A stretch of DNA of 64,000 bases from Glaciozyma antarctica PI12 (Eukaryota; Basidiomycota; Microbotryomycetes; Kriegeriales; Camptobasidiaceae), in contig KZ627156.1 of the NCBI GenBank assembly GCA_002917775.1, positions 606,669-670,668 on the forward strand, in the 5' to 3' direction. The position numbers and the translations under genes are program-made. Below, one piece after another: positions 23,411 through 35,200 of this stretch. The notes beneath the pieces were generated by a model that was not told the DNA's origin, did no database searches, and saw nothing but the letters and a program-made list of their open reading frames with translations. Numbering within the stretch: the first letter of the stretch is position 1; every line of letters starts with the position of its first letter.

Positions 23411-24585
23411 ATGGCCGACCTCCCAGCTTCCCCTCAGACAGCAAGCTCCACCGCCCCCTTCGTTCCCAGCCCTGCTCCAAGCCCCTCGTCCTCGCAACGA
23501 GTCAATTCGATCCGCCGCAAGCCCGTCCCCACCAGCTTCCCCGAGCGCGACGACTCGACGCTCGTGCACTCTGTGGAGGGGGACGAGACTCTCCTAGGCG
23601 GTACAGAGAGCAGGGACGGTCACTCGGAGGAAGGGAAGCAGAAGGGCAAGGCTGCTGCGACGGACTTGTCGCCTCACGACCTCCAACGACCCTCGACGGA
23701 ATTAGCGCACTCGTTCCCTCCCCCTACCGCCCACACGTCCTTCCAGTACATCCCCAACTCTCTCCCTTCCCCCGCCTCCGCCTATTCCTACGCCCCGACC
23801 TCTCCTCTACACGACGCACCTTCAGCTTCAGCCCCTCCTCTGAATCCCTCATCTTTGGCGCGCGGACGTGCGAGCTATCAGGACGAGGAGCAGAAGTACG
23901 CGAGATTGCTGAGTCGACCTAGCGTTCACTCTCAGCGGAGCTCGGTGGCACCCGAGAGCGTCTTTGGTACGCCGCCGGTCGGGTGAGTATCGAGTCTCGC
24001 TACGCCGGAAGGTGCTGACGGTGGTTGCAATTGCAGGACCATCGGGACTCACAAGCCGAGAGAGGTGGTGCGAGTGGTGAGGGATTACACGGGCGGAGAG
24101 CTTCCGCAATTCTGGTCGGGGTGGATATGGGAGCTCGAAGGACGGGTGCGTCCTTCCTCCGGGTCTGCAAGACGAATGCTGACTCTCCCTTGCTGTGCAG
24201 ATTACGCCGACCGAGTTTCAGAACACTCTGAACGAGCTCAACACGGCTCTGGCATCGGCGAACGACCCCTTCAAGTCGTGCTTCGACAACTGCCTTGCGA
24301 TCTTGACGCTCTACATCAGTCCTCTCATCCTCAGCAGTCATTACGAGCGGGTACGTCCTCCTCGCATTCCTCACGTATCAGGCTGACGCTTATATCCGCC
24401 GTTCGCAGGAGATGAAGAAGTTCGAACGCATCCTCGAGCGTGCGAACCGAGACCTCTTCAACCCAGCGGGTCTTAACATTCTCTCCCCTCGAAGAACCGC
24501 CTTTCTCTTTGTGAGCTCGTTCAGCGTTAGCTTTTGGTCAACTCGCTAACTTGTGTCGACGCAGCTCGAGATCCAATACTATTAG
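23411..24585 (+). CDS. ERF4: ERF4, accessory subunit of the Ras palmitoyltransferase
   Basis: Partner of the DHHC enzyme Erf2 at the ER; together they palmitoylate Ras. Starts MADLPASPQTASST with a roughly 190-residue disordered Ser/Pro-rich region, then after an intron at about 23983-24036 the Erf4/Golgin-A7 domain: FWSGWIWELEGRITPTEF, TLNELNTALASANDPFKSCF, DNCLAILTLYISPLIL (hydrophobic segment), KKFERILERANRDLFNP, ending LFLEIQYY. Five exons, intact frame. The ELEGRITPxEF motif is diagnostic. Confidence 0.88.
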
Positions 24586-24956
24586 TCCTCCGCGGACCTG
24601 CTCCCCTCTCCTCCACTTTCTCGCAGCTGTACCCTCTCTCTTGCGTACCCCTGCATTACCGCATACCCTCGGTTAGCGCAAGTAATCGGTTTTGTTTCTC
24701 CAGCGCACGCAGTCGTTCAGTCGGGACCTTCGAGGTCGGCGTCCCTCGCGCGCCCTGCTCAGCCACTTCTCTCGTCGTCGCCCACCAGTTCTCGACGATT
24801 GATCTTGCACGAAAGCGAGTCGACCTCTGCCTAGCAGAGCCACTCTGAAATCCTCGAGAACAGTGACACTGTCATTTGCTCCCGTCGCGGCGGTGACACT
24901 TCCTCCCTCTCGAGCCTGTTTCTCCTTTGCCTTCCTCCAAAACTCGAAAGACGAGG
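24586..24956. other. Intergenic promoter region with a 13-bp palindrome
   Basis: 371 bp upstream of the AIM6-like gene, no ORF of interest. ACAGTG-A-CACTGT at 24860-24872 is a perfect 6+6 inverted repeat, 85 bp from the start codon, followed by CGGCGGTGACACT; it could bind a dimeric factor. Inference only. Confidence 0.4.
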
Positions 24957-26452
24957 ATGCTTCCATCTGCACCTTTATCTGCACGCGACTTCGACGGCCC
25001 CACGGCCCCTATCCACCTCATCAGCGGTGCGCATCCCCCTGGCGAAACCGACCTCAGCGCGAGGTGTCGCGCTCTGGCCAGGAGCTGGGGTTCGTCCGCG
25101 ATAGAAGAACAACAGCACCAGCGCGACAGCTCGCCCGACGGTCCCTCCTCTCGTCGAACCCAACACCAACCTCTCAGCCCTCTCACCACCTACGCGGGGC
25201 TGCCTTCCCCGCGCTTCGGGAACGGACCACCGACGCCCGAGGGCTCTTTCCTGGACGAAATTGAGGAGGAGCCTGAGGAGGGGACGAGGACGCCTTTGAG
25301 GGCTGCGGGGATACAGGAGCAGGGGAAGAGGAACTCGGGGACGGGAGCTAGCTCGTATTTTAGCCCGCCGGCGTCGGCGCTGGGGGAGGACGAGAGCTCG
25401 GAGTTTGGAGGGAGGAAAAGCTGGGGGAGATACGCGGGAGCTTCTGGAGGACCGTTGGAGAGGATGGTGAACCAGGGTGAGTCTACGCGGGGAGAAACGC
25501 CAGACGCAAACTGACCTGAAGACGCAGAAGTCGAGAGTCCCGTACCAGCTGCTCTGAAGGATGGCGCCACTACGCTCGAGGCTTCTGTTTGGCTGGAGAA
25601 CGGGGAGCTACTCGTGAGCTTCGTTCGCTTATCGCGTACGGATTGCGAGGCTGACGGCTTGTCGAGCAGGTGGGTCCGGATCGCGCGTCGCTCTCGCCTG
25701 ACGGAACGCTGTCCTCGCTTTACCTGGGTACGTCCCTCGTCCACTAGGTTGAGCCTTTCTAACCTGTCTGCAGAACCTTTGATGAAGCTCCTGGGTCCTG
25801 CCGATCCCTTCTCGGCTCCCTCGCACCACCAACGTCGTCGGAGGTGCGTCCTTTCGCAATTCCTCATAGACCACCACTGATTCAACACATTCACAGCGCT
25901 GGATCCTTCCCGCAAATCAACGCCACCACCCCTTTTTTCATGATCCTCAACCTCCGCACCTCGCCCTCGATGACATTCTCCTTTGTCCTCCACGATCTCG
26001 CTCCGCTCCCGACGCCGCACTCCTTACTTTCTACTGCCCCAACGCCTCCCTCACCACCCCAGGCCTCATCACCGTCCTTATTTCAGCCTCTACCGCGCCC
26101 CTCGACGACATCCACCACCTCACCCCACGCTACGTCTTCGTCGAAGCGCCGATCGACCGGCTTTAGGACGTGGACGTCGGACGTTGCGCCCGTTGCGGCT
26201 GGACCTTTGAAAGAGTCGACGGGGTGGGAAGGAGTGCGCGCGGTGACGGAGGATCAGCTGGGGGTGATTCGCGAGCAGGTCGAGGTTGCGCATTCTCGCG
26301 GGATGAGGGTGCGGTATTCGCATGTCCCCAAGTTCGTCTTTCACGGCTTTCGCAGCTTTGGGCGTGAACTGATGCAGCTTTGCAGATATCCTCTACATGC
26401 GAGGGAAATGGTTAGGGAGACGCTCGCGAAGGAGGGCGTCGACATCGTCTAG
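24957..26452 (+). CDS. AIM6-like PLC-type phosphodiesterase domain, catalytic residues lost
   Basis: Residues 1-170 are disordered (Ser/Pro/Gly/Glu-rich). The C-terminal half follows the AIM6 family (TIM-barrel phosphodiesterase-like) in order: ATTLEASVWLENGELLVG, DGTLSSLYLEPLMKLLGP, TPFFMILNLRTS, LITVLISASTAPLDDI, RYVFVEAPIDRL, WEGVRAVTEDQLGVIREQV, RGMRVRY and EMVRETLAKEGVDIV. The family's SHND, EADVW and VGHD catalytic motifs read, respectively, as absent, EASVW and VGPD, so hydrolysis is unlikely. Two compensating one-base shifts are needed, near 25998-26010 and at 26162-26166 (an in-frame TAG just after IDRL is bypassed). Five or so exons. Either a pseudoenzyme or a decaying gene; family assignment by motif order only. 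Confidence 0.6.
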
Positions 26453-26608
26453 CCAACACTCCTCCCCAGCTTCCCCTCTATATATATTCTGTGCTTTCTC
26501 TGTTGGTGTAGTATCTTTGGACTCGCAATACACGATATCGTCATTTCGTACACCTTACCCTCCAAACTACAGTATCCAAGATAAACAGATCACATCTCCG
26601 CCCCGCGC

Positions 26609-28393
26609 CTACTTCCCTCCAAACCCACCCCAAGCTCCCAACCTCGCCCACTGCTTCCCAGCACTCTTTACCGGGCTCCCAAACTCCTCCTCAGCGCTCA
26701 CCAGGTCCTCAAACCGACTCTCTTCCTCAGTCCCGTACAGCGTCCTCTTCGCCTCGGGCGTCGGTGGCGCCTTGCTCTTCTTCGGAGACGCGTTGGAGAG
26801 CTCTCCGAAGGGCCGCTTGAAGGGGCTCGAGAGGGGGAAGGGAAGTGAGGCCATTGGGAGGGATTTGCGAGCTGAGATGGGGGCGGGGAGGGAGGAGGAA
26901 GGGAGGGAGGAGGAGAAGAAGGATGGGTCCGAGGTCGAGGGTTCTTCGTCGCCTGATTTGGTGCGGACGACCGTGTCGGCTCGAATGGAGGAGCGACTCA
27001 CTTCGGCGTCGAAGGAATCCCCCTCTTTCTCCTCCGACGAAGAGTTGACGCGAACCTTCTTGCGAACATGTCCCACTTCCTTCTCTGCCGAGAATAACGC
27101 CGCCATCATCCCTCCTCGTCCCTCCTCCCTGCGCGTCGGCGGGCTCAAAAGCACCTCAATCGACAAATCACTCGCGTCGCTCTCCCTCGTCCGCTTGCCC
27201 AACGCCCTCGCGCTCGGAGGCGCCGGGCTCTCGGACGCCGTGATAGGACGAGGAGAACGCAGGTGAACGAGGTGAGAAGGGAGAGCGAGGTTGGAGAGCT
27301 TGCGAGGGGAGTTGCGCGCGCTGATCGGGGCGAGGGAGAGGGATCGGCGTGCGGGGCTGCGCGTGAGAGAGCGCGTGGGGGAGGGGCTGGAGAAGGCTGT
27401 CATGCTCTTCGTGGGAGGGGCGTCCGAGCATGAAGGAGAGGGCGCGGGGAGCTGAGGCTGGGATTGGCGAACGGGGGATCGCTGGACCGCAGCGAGGGGC
27501 GAAGGTTCGAGGGCGGAAAGTCGCGTCGAGACATCCTGGTGGAACGAGGAGACGACGCCTTCGAGCGCGTCTTTCCACTCCTTCGTCGCGTCTTGCACCG
27601 CGAGAACCTCGTCCACGAATCCCTCCTTCGTCCCGATACTCCGATACTCCGATCGCCTTCATCTCGACCGAGAGCCTCTCGACACGCTCATCGAGCTCCG
27701 AGCGGTATCCATCGATCTTGGCGTCCACGAGAGCGAGGATCTCAGCCTTGGAGAGCTTGGGGCTCTGCGGAGGCGGGAGGTGCGCGACGGTAGCCTCGAG
27801 GTCGACGAGGGCTGAACGAGCGGCCGCAAGGTCTTTCTGGAGAGAATCGACGGTGTTGACGAGGGAAGCGATCGTCGCCTTCGTCCCCGGAGAAGTAGCG
27901 TAGACTGCACGTACGTACACTCCATCAGCTCCCTCTCCCGCCCAAACAGCAGGCGAAACGCACCTCGAGCCTCTTGAACGACCTTCTTCCCCTCGGGCGT
28001 CCCGATACGCATCTCATCCTCCTTCTCAGCCGGGACCTGGACCTGCGGCGCCTTTCCCGCTTTCGGTGCGGGAGCTTTCTTCCCCTTGATGACGGGGGCT
28101 TTCTTCTGCGCGGGGGCGGGAGGGGATGGTGCAGATTCTTCGGGCCTGCAACGGACGGGATGAGTGGGTGCGGTAGCGGTGGCGGTGTGGAGGAGCGGAG
28201 CGTACGATGAGAAGTGAGAGGCGAGGAGGGTGATGAGGACGTCTGTCTTGCCGTTCGCTTTGAGTTCGTTCTCCTGCGCGTGCGGAGGTCAGTAGGGTCT
28301 TGCGCTGAAGGAGGAGGAGAGGCGGACTTTGCAGAGAGCTTGTAGCTCTGTGCGTTTCATCGCTTGGAGCTGGGGGAGGGTCGGGTTCGCCAT
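26609..28393 (-). CDS. SAP-domain nuclear protein rich in CDK-type sites
   Basis: Starts MANPTLPQLQAMKRTELQ and continues ALCKENELKANGKTDVLI, a canonical SAP DNA/RNA-binding helix-turn-helix at the extreme N-terminus (split by an intron with a GTCCGC donor). A basic Ala/Pro linker is followed by a coiled coil (VNTVDSLQKDLAAARSALVD; AEILALVDAKIDGYRSELDE) and a long disordered tail with many SP/TP sites (SPTR, SPAR, SPRK, SPKK), ending WARLGAWGGFGGK. A conserved-looking patch is AKRTLYGTEEESRFEDLV. The frame changes at an 8-bp tandem repeat (27634-27653). Not matched to a named protein; chromatin association and mitotic phosphorylation are inferred. Confidence 0.72.
27634..27653. repeat. CGATACTC tandem repeat inside the SAP gene
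   Basis: Two full copies plus CGAT. Two copies put the upstream coiled-coil frame and the downstream frame out of register; a third copy would join them exactly. The repeat is therefore an expansion/contraction site or an assembly collapse. Confidence 0.8.
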
Positions 28394-28661
28394 TGGGAGG
28401 TTGTTGTTTGGGAAAGTGTGGGCCCAAGAGGAGCGGTTCTCGACGGGTACGGTCTGCTTTAGAGTAAAGCGGGCGTGGCGTAGTTCGTACGGCGGGAGAG
28501 AGTTGAGAGTGTTGAAAGGTGTTCAAGTGGGGTCAAGGGAGGAAAAAGTGAGCGAGACCAGCAGACTTCGCTCAACTCTAGTCACGTGAGATGGAATCGA
28601 CTCTCTTCTCCCGTTCATCTCTCGCAAAATCAAAGTAACAATAGCCCAGCCCAGCCTCCCC

Positions 28662-30329
28662 TCAAGCCTCCAACTCCTCCTGCGTCTCCACCTCTCCCCA
28701 CTCCTCTTCCTCCTGCACCACTCCCACCACTTCCACCGCACTACTCCCCCTACTCCCCAACGGCACCCCCACCGGCCCCAACCTCTTCCTCCCCCCACCC
28801 TCACTCCTCACTCCCCTTCCCCTATTCCACGTATCCCGACTCCTCATCCCGTCCCTATCAAACCTCATCTCGAACGGCTGCCCGCTCGCCAATCCCCGGA
28901 GCTGAGAGATTTGGTCGAGCGTTTCAAGGTCGGCGACGACGGGGTTGTCCCATGGACAATGCGTGATCACTAGGTTTCGCAAGGAGGGGAACGGGGTAGG
29001 CGGAGCGAGGAAAGAGACGAGGGCTTCGAAAGGAGGTGGTTGGAGGCCTAGGGCGAGGAATTGGAGGGAGGGGAGGCCGGGCGGGGCGGAGGGGGTGTGG
29101 GGCATTCCGAAGGATCGTTTGGAGGGGGGTGGAGTGCCGAGAGTGCGGAGGGAGGAGGGGGAGAGGAGGGAAGGGCCGGAGAGGGAGAGGAAAGTGAGGG
29201 AGGGGCAGGAAGGGAGGACGGCTTCGAGAGGGGTTTGACCGGTCGGTGTTGAGAGAGGTTGAGTTGATAAGTCGAGGGAGAGGGATTTGAGAATACTGCC
29301 GCGTTGTTGGACGACTTCGGCGATCCCGCTCAGCGTGAGGAGGGGAGCGAAGGGCTTGACCTCGGCTTCTGGGTCGAGAGGATCAATGCGGGCGGAATGG
29401 AGGATGGAGAGAGTGGTGAGGTGGCGGGAATGGGCGACGAGAGCTTTGAGGTGCTTGTCCGTCACGCTCAGCGCGTGACCGAGGTACAGCTCCCGCAGTT
29501 CGCCAAACGAGAATCCCTCGACCCAGGAATCCGTACTCCCGAACCCGATGCACGAGGTGAGGATGTGCAGCTCCTCGATCTCGGGACAGGCTTTGGCGAT
29601 TCGTCGGAGGTCGCCTTCGTGCATCCTCGCCGTTCCATCCCTGCTTCGAGTGCAGCCTTCGCCGAGCTTGAGCCTTCGCAAGTTCTTCATATTCGTAATG
29701 ACCCGCACGAGTTCCTCTTGCACACAGCGAACCTATTAGCTCCTTCTCCAAAAACCTCGAACCGTGAAAGAACGACGCACCTGGTCCTTGAGCTCCACGG
29801 AAGGCAAATCCAGCGAGATGAGGTTCGGTGTCTTGTCAAGAATAGAGAGTACAGTCTTGGCGACGACAGTAGGAGAGACACTTGCGCCCAGGAGGACCCT
29901 CGTAAGGTCTCCAAAATCGGGAAAGTGGTGGATCCAGCTCCCGAGCAACGGGTTGACCTCGAGGCTCGCCGCGAGCGCCATCATTCTCTTCGCCTGATCC
30001 CCTCCTGCGCGTAACCAGTCGACGAGGTCAGGCTGGCGAAGGAGGACGGCGCGGACGGGGTCGAGGAAGTGCGAGTGGGAGAGGGCGAGAGATTTGAGGT
30101 CTGAGATGGGCCGGTAGTTTGGGATGGGGAATGGGGAGACGACGTGTTCGAGAATGAGGGAAATGGTGTCGTCGGGGAGGCGGAGGGCGGCGGCGATTGA
30201 GGTGCCGTGGTAGTAGCCTGGAGGTCGGTAGGGAGGTGGGGGAGGAGAAGGTGGCTCCTCTGGAGTCGGCTTTGGCGCGGGTTCTGGCGCGGCCTCCTCC
30301 TGTTCGTTCGATTCTGGAATGGACTGCAT
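28662..30329 (-). CDS. F-box / leucine-rich-repeat protein
   Basis: Starts MQSIPESNEQEEAAPE, a Pro-rich N-terminus, then an F-box-like segment LRLPDDTISLILEHVV followed by LKSLALSHSHFLDPVRAVLL. The rest is irregular leucine-rich repeats (LISLDLPSVEL, LRRLKLGEG, IEELHILTS, LRELYLGHAL, LTTLSILHSA, LKSLSLDLS, LTFLSLSGP, LQFLALGL, LRNLVITHCPW) and an acidic end QEELEA. One intron at about 29712-29780. A 5'-UTR intron (donor at about 30398, acceptor just before the start codon) is visible. Such proteins usually serve as SCF ubiquitin ligase substrate receptors; target unknown. Confidence 0.75.
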
Positions 30330-30639
30330 GCCTGCTTGAGGAGCGTTAGTGTGGGGTTCTCGGAGTGAGGGGGAGGAGAGAGGGGTTGTGAGCCTACCTA
30401 GCCTGATGGAGTCGGTAGCTTGGGTCCCTGTAAGCGCTTGCTCGTTGCGCACAGCTGTCCTAGCTTGAGCTTGGTTCCTCGTGCAGCTCTTGCTCTTACG
30501 AAGTCGGGGTGAGACTGAGAGGGCCCTCGAGCCGCAAGGCGGAGCTGGCCTAGCGCAGCTGCTACAGCCGCGGTAGCACCTCAGCGCCTCAGCCTCCACC
30601 TCCTCCTCTCCGAGCCTGCTTCCGCCAACAAACCCCAAG
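30330..30639. promoter_or_regulatory. Divergent region F-box/LRR gene / mL40
   Basis: 310 bp holding the spliced 5' UTR of the F-box gene and the promoter of mL40. The minus-strand frame that runs through it ends in a typical intron, so it is leader rather than coding. Confidence 0.45.
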
Positions 30640-31285
30640 ATGAACATCCGAACCATCTCCCTCCCGCGTAACCAGGCTGTGGGCAGCAGCTCAGCAGCAG
30701 TCCGACACTACGCCACACCCGCGAAAGGCGGCAAAGTCGCTCCCAAGGCCGGCGGGAGCAGGAAGAAGGCCGCAGAGCAATCGAGCGGGCCTCGAGGGAG
30801 CCGAGGACAAGAGGGCGGAGGAGACGTTCGCCTCGAGACGATCAGGAAGGTGCGCTCTTCCTCTTCTGAGCTCCCGAGCATCCCCAGCTGAACGAACGAA
30901 ACAGATCCTCTACGACTCGGACCCGAGCGACGCTTCTCGCCTTGCCGCTCTCGCCAAAGTCGTCCCCTCCCTCGAAGCGCACACGACGATCGAGCGCGCC
31001 TGGGCTCTCCACAAGCGACACGAGCGAGAATCGAACGCCGCTGAACTAGCGCGCAAGTACTCGTCCATGCGCGCTGCGATCGACCTCCTCGAGGAGACGG
31101 ATGCGGGGTTGTGGGAGAAGGCGGTCGGGGGAAGGAAGTTCCAGAATGTGGATCAGGCGGGGGCGACGAATGCGAGGTTGGAGGGGTTGGTGCCGAGGGA
31201 GATGAGGGTGCCGATGGAGCAGGGAGGGACGGCGTTGTGGGATAAGGACTGGAAGTCGCCCAAGGTGGTCGAGGAGAAGCCTTGA
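30640..31285 (+). CDS. MRPL28: Mitochondrial large-subunit ribosomal protein mL40 (yeast MRPL28)
   Basis: Structural protein of the mitoribosome. N-terminus MNIRTISLPRNQAV with AVRHYATPAKGG is a typical presequence and cleavage site. The conserved core follows a single intron at about 30850-30905: TTIERAWALHKRHERE, ELARKYSSMRAAIDLLEETD, LWEKAVGGRKF, then the C-terminal PREMRVPME region; ends KVVEEKP. This matches the mL40/MRPL28 family (ERxWAL, RKYxxMRxAxxxL). About 195 aa; frame intact. Confidence 0.85.
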
Positions 31286-31501
31286 GCGGAATTCAAAGGT
31301 GTATTGGAGGGAGTCGAGGTGCGAAGGGAGGGTCTGCTCGGCGAGGATAGGATCCTGCTCGACTTCTGCTTCGGTTCCCTCACTGCTCGCTTTTCCGTTC
31401 CAGGCTTTTCTCTCTCCGTACTCTGAAGGAATGGGAGAAGGCAGCGAAGGAGGTGAATGGGAAGAGGCTCGCACACTTCGCACTTCAAGCCCTCTGCGAT
31501 T

Positions 31502-31764
31502 TCAAAATGTGTACGACACCTTCCCGTTAAAGTACGACGGCAAAGGCAACCCATCATCCAGCCAAAGTACACCTCCGTGATCCCCTTCTTGTCGAGCTTG
31601 GGGGGATCCCAATCGGCGTCGCGAGTGAAGCAGACTCTCGCGCTGGCGGGGAAGGAGGGAGACTTGTAGGGTCGAGGTCGGCGTTTGGCAGCTACCTTGC
31701 CGTTTCCAGCAGCATTTGCCGTCGTCGTCTTTGCGCGAGGTGCTCGTCGACGTTCAGCTGGCAT
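31502..31764 (-). CDS. Small basic hypothetical protein, 3' end uncertain
   Basis: Starts MPAERRRAPRAKTTTA, a Lys/Arg-rich N-terminus, then ARVCFTRDADWDPPKLDK and GITEVYF. The open frame continues to 31153 but from about 31575 it reads as non-coding. One frame over, the same DNA gives LDDGLPLPSYFNGKV and a stop at 31502, which looks more protein-like, so a one-base slip near 31570 or an unrecognised intron is likely. Not recognised. It is head-to-head with NOP6 and overlaps nothing else on its own strand. Confidence 0.4.
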
Positions 31765-31947
31765 CTTGAAGAGGATGAAGGAGAAGAAGTGAAGGAGCGG
31801 AAAGGGGGGTCAATTTGAGCTCGGACCCTTCTTGACCCAAATTTTGATCTCTCCCAGCTGAGCTCTCCCAACTCGACTCTCGAACAGGCCAGCCCCTCCC
31901 CCTCCCCCCGCCTCTCTTTCCGCGCCCGCCCCTCCGCAGAACGACCG

Positions 31948-32957
31948 ATGGAACCCGAGCACAAGTTCACCAAAAAAGCAGAAGAAGGCGCAAGCCTTCC
32001 GCGCCAACAAGGGCAAGGGAAAGAAGGACGAGTCCCAAGCCGACGTTCCCGAGGAGGAGAACCTCGATCTCGACTTGCCCGAAGCAGTAGAGGAGGAGGC
32101 GGCGGTGGAGAAGACGAAGAAGCGCAAGAGGGTTGTCGAGGAGAAGGAGGGGGAGAAGGAGGTGGCGAAGGATGTGGTGGTCGAGGGGGAGGGGGAGAGG
32201 AAGAAGAAGAGGCAGAGGGGGAAGAAGAAGAGTGAGCAGAGGTCGGCGGAGGATGGGAAGCCGAGGTTGTTGCTGTTCGCTGGTATGTCCTTGTCCTCGA
32301 GGTGGTCTTGCGAGGGAGGAGGAGCTGATTCCGTGCTGGTCGTTCTCGCAGGAAACCTCCCGTTCAAGGTCACTGTCGAAGCTATTCAAGCCCACTTCAA
32401 GCCCTGCGGTTCGTCCTCTCGCAGCAGCTCACCGAGCTACACTGAACTTCATCCTCTCAGGCGAAACCCCCATCGTGCGACTCCTCACCCCCAAACCCTC
32501 TCCCACCGCCACCGTCGTCAAATCCAAAGGCTGCGCCTTCCTCGAATTCACCCTCGCCACCTCTCTCCAAGCCGCGCTCCGCCTGCACGAATCCGAGATG
32601 CAAGGACGCAAGATCAACGTCGAGCTCACCGCGGGCGGAGGAGGCAACTCGACCGCTCGCAAGGCCAAGATTGACGAGAGTCGAAAGCGGCTCTTAACCG
32701 AGCGGGAGAAGACGGCGGCGAACAAGAGGAAGAGGGAGGGAGAGGGGGAGAGCAAGGACAAGAGCGGCAAGTGGAAGAAGGAGGAAGTGGTCGAGGAGAA
32801 GCCCAAGACGGTCGTGGTCGATGGCGTCGTCAAGAAGATGCGGGATCGCAGGATTCCAAAGGTCGATGCGAGTGGGAAGGAGAAGGAGAGGGCGAGGAAG
32901 GCGGTGGCGAAGGCTGCGAGGGCGTCGAGTGGAGCCAACGCGATCGTTATCGGCTGA
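31948..32957 (+). CDS. NOP6: NOP6-like RRM protein of early 40S biogenesis
   Basis: Nucleolar RNA-binding protein of small-subunit processomes. A KQKKAQAFRANKGKGKK basic start and an acidic/basic linker precede one RRM: PRLLLFAGNLPFKVTVEAI (RNP2 LFAGNL), AHFKPCGETPIVRLLTPK and KSKGCAFLEFTLATS (RNP1). The C-terminus is highly basic, ending SSGANAIVIG. Introns at about 32281-32350 and 32408-32459. The ATG at 31948 is out of frame with the basic segment because of an A6 run (31972-31977) or a 2-nt loss just after the ATG; in the coding frame the leader reads NPSTSSPKKQKK without a methionine. The start is therefore unresolved; an upstream exon is possible. Confidence 0.8.
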
Positions 32958-33043
32958 GCGGGATGCGGGAGAGTGGGGGGTTGCTATTCCATCTAGTCGT
33001 TTACATACGTCGCTCGCCGTTCCTCGTTCGTCGATCTGCGAGC

Positions 33044-33611
33044 TCAGAAGAGCAGGGAGACGTATCCTCCGATCACTGCGCGCACTCTCATCAGCTTCGC
33101 TCTCGCACCTCCAAGGCTCACACCAACGTACTCAGGAGTCCTCCAAGCGGCGTCATAGGACCCGCGATCTTGCCCACCGGCCTACGAAGAACGCACCATC
33201 AGCTCCCTCCCCTCCTCCTCCCTACCGCACTCACTTCGACTTCCACAACAACAGCGCAAAGATCGATCCCGAGAACAATGTAGTCCCAGCAATAATTAAC
33301 GGCGCCGCCCACCGGCGGTTATACACCGGATGCTGCGAGATCGCCAACAGCGCAACTACTCTCATCAGCTCCTCCCTCGTCAAGCTGAGGAACGCACGTA
33401 CTGCCGTTAAAGATGGCGTAGTTGGATGCAAGGCTCCAAGTAACGGTCTTCTCGCCCAAGCGGGGGGCGAGAGCGTGTGCTCCCATAGCGCCGGCTGTGA
33501 TACCGGAGGCGGCTGGAGATGGGGTCAGCGGAGGGAGGGCAGGGGAGGGGGGGACGGACTGAGAGCTGCGCCGGCTTTCCAGGCGAGGGCGGCGGAGGCG
33601 AAAGGAGGCAT
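33044..33611 (-). CDS. DUF423/TMEM256-family small membrane protein
   Basis: Starts MPPFASAALAWKAGAAL; then GITAGAMGAHALAPRLG, WSLASNYAIFNG, VALLAISQHP, APLIIAGTTLFSGSIFALLL, a PxGG segment after another intron, and VIGGYVSLLF at the end. The GAFGAHxL-like first segment, the SGxxFALLL helix and the P-GG motif are the DUF423 pattern: about 120 aa, four membrane helices, function unknown across bacteria and eukaryotes. Four or five small exons, in order with good splice sites. Confidence 0.75.
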
Positions 33612-33890
33612 TGTGAGAGAGAGAGAGGGGTGTGGGGAGGAAGTGGGAGGAGGGAGAGCTCGGAGAGATGAACTTCGGAGTTGGGCTGAGCTCGATGAGG
33701 TCGTAGGAGCTGGTAGAGGGACCTCTACTGAGCTTGCAGCCTAATAGAAGACTCTCTCGAAGCGAATAATGATACTCGTGTGCCATGCTCTTCCCTGATA
33801 AGACTAGCCCCTTGCTGCCGCCCCCCGCAGATGCGCCCGACCAAGCCACTACCAACCGCCGCGTACCCCAGATTCCAGAACCGATCCCGA

Positions 33891-34997
<1,107 letters not shown>

Positions 34998-35200
34998 GGT
35001 GAGGTGTTGGCTTGAGAGATAGCGGGCTCTTGATCTTCGAGTCGAGCGAGCGCGACTTGCGGCTCGCCCGCTGGCCTGCTCTCCTCTCCCCGTACTCTTC
35101 TCTCGGCCGCTTCTGGTTGTCCTTTCGCGAAACGTACATTCCATTCCAGATAGACCGTCCGTGCCAATCTAACAATACCCTGCCCGCAGCTTCGCACGAA
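34998..35200. promoter_or_regulatory. Divergent promoter FUR1 / acyl-protein-thioesterase-like gene
   Basis: 203 bp between opposed start codons. No distinctive element seen. Confidence 0.4.
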
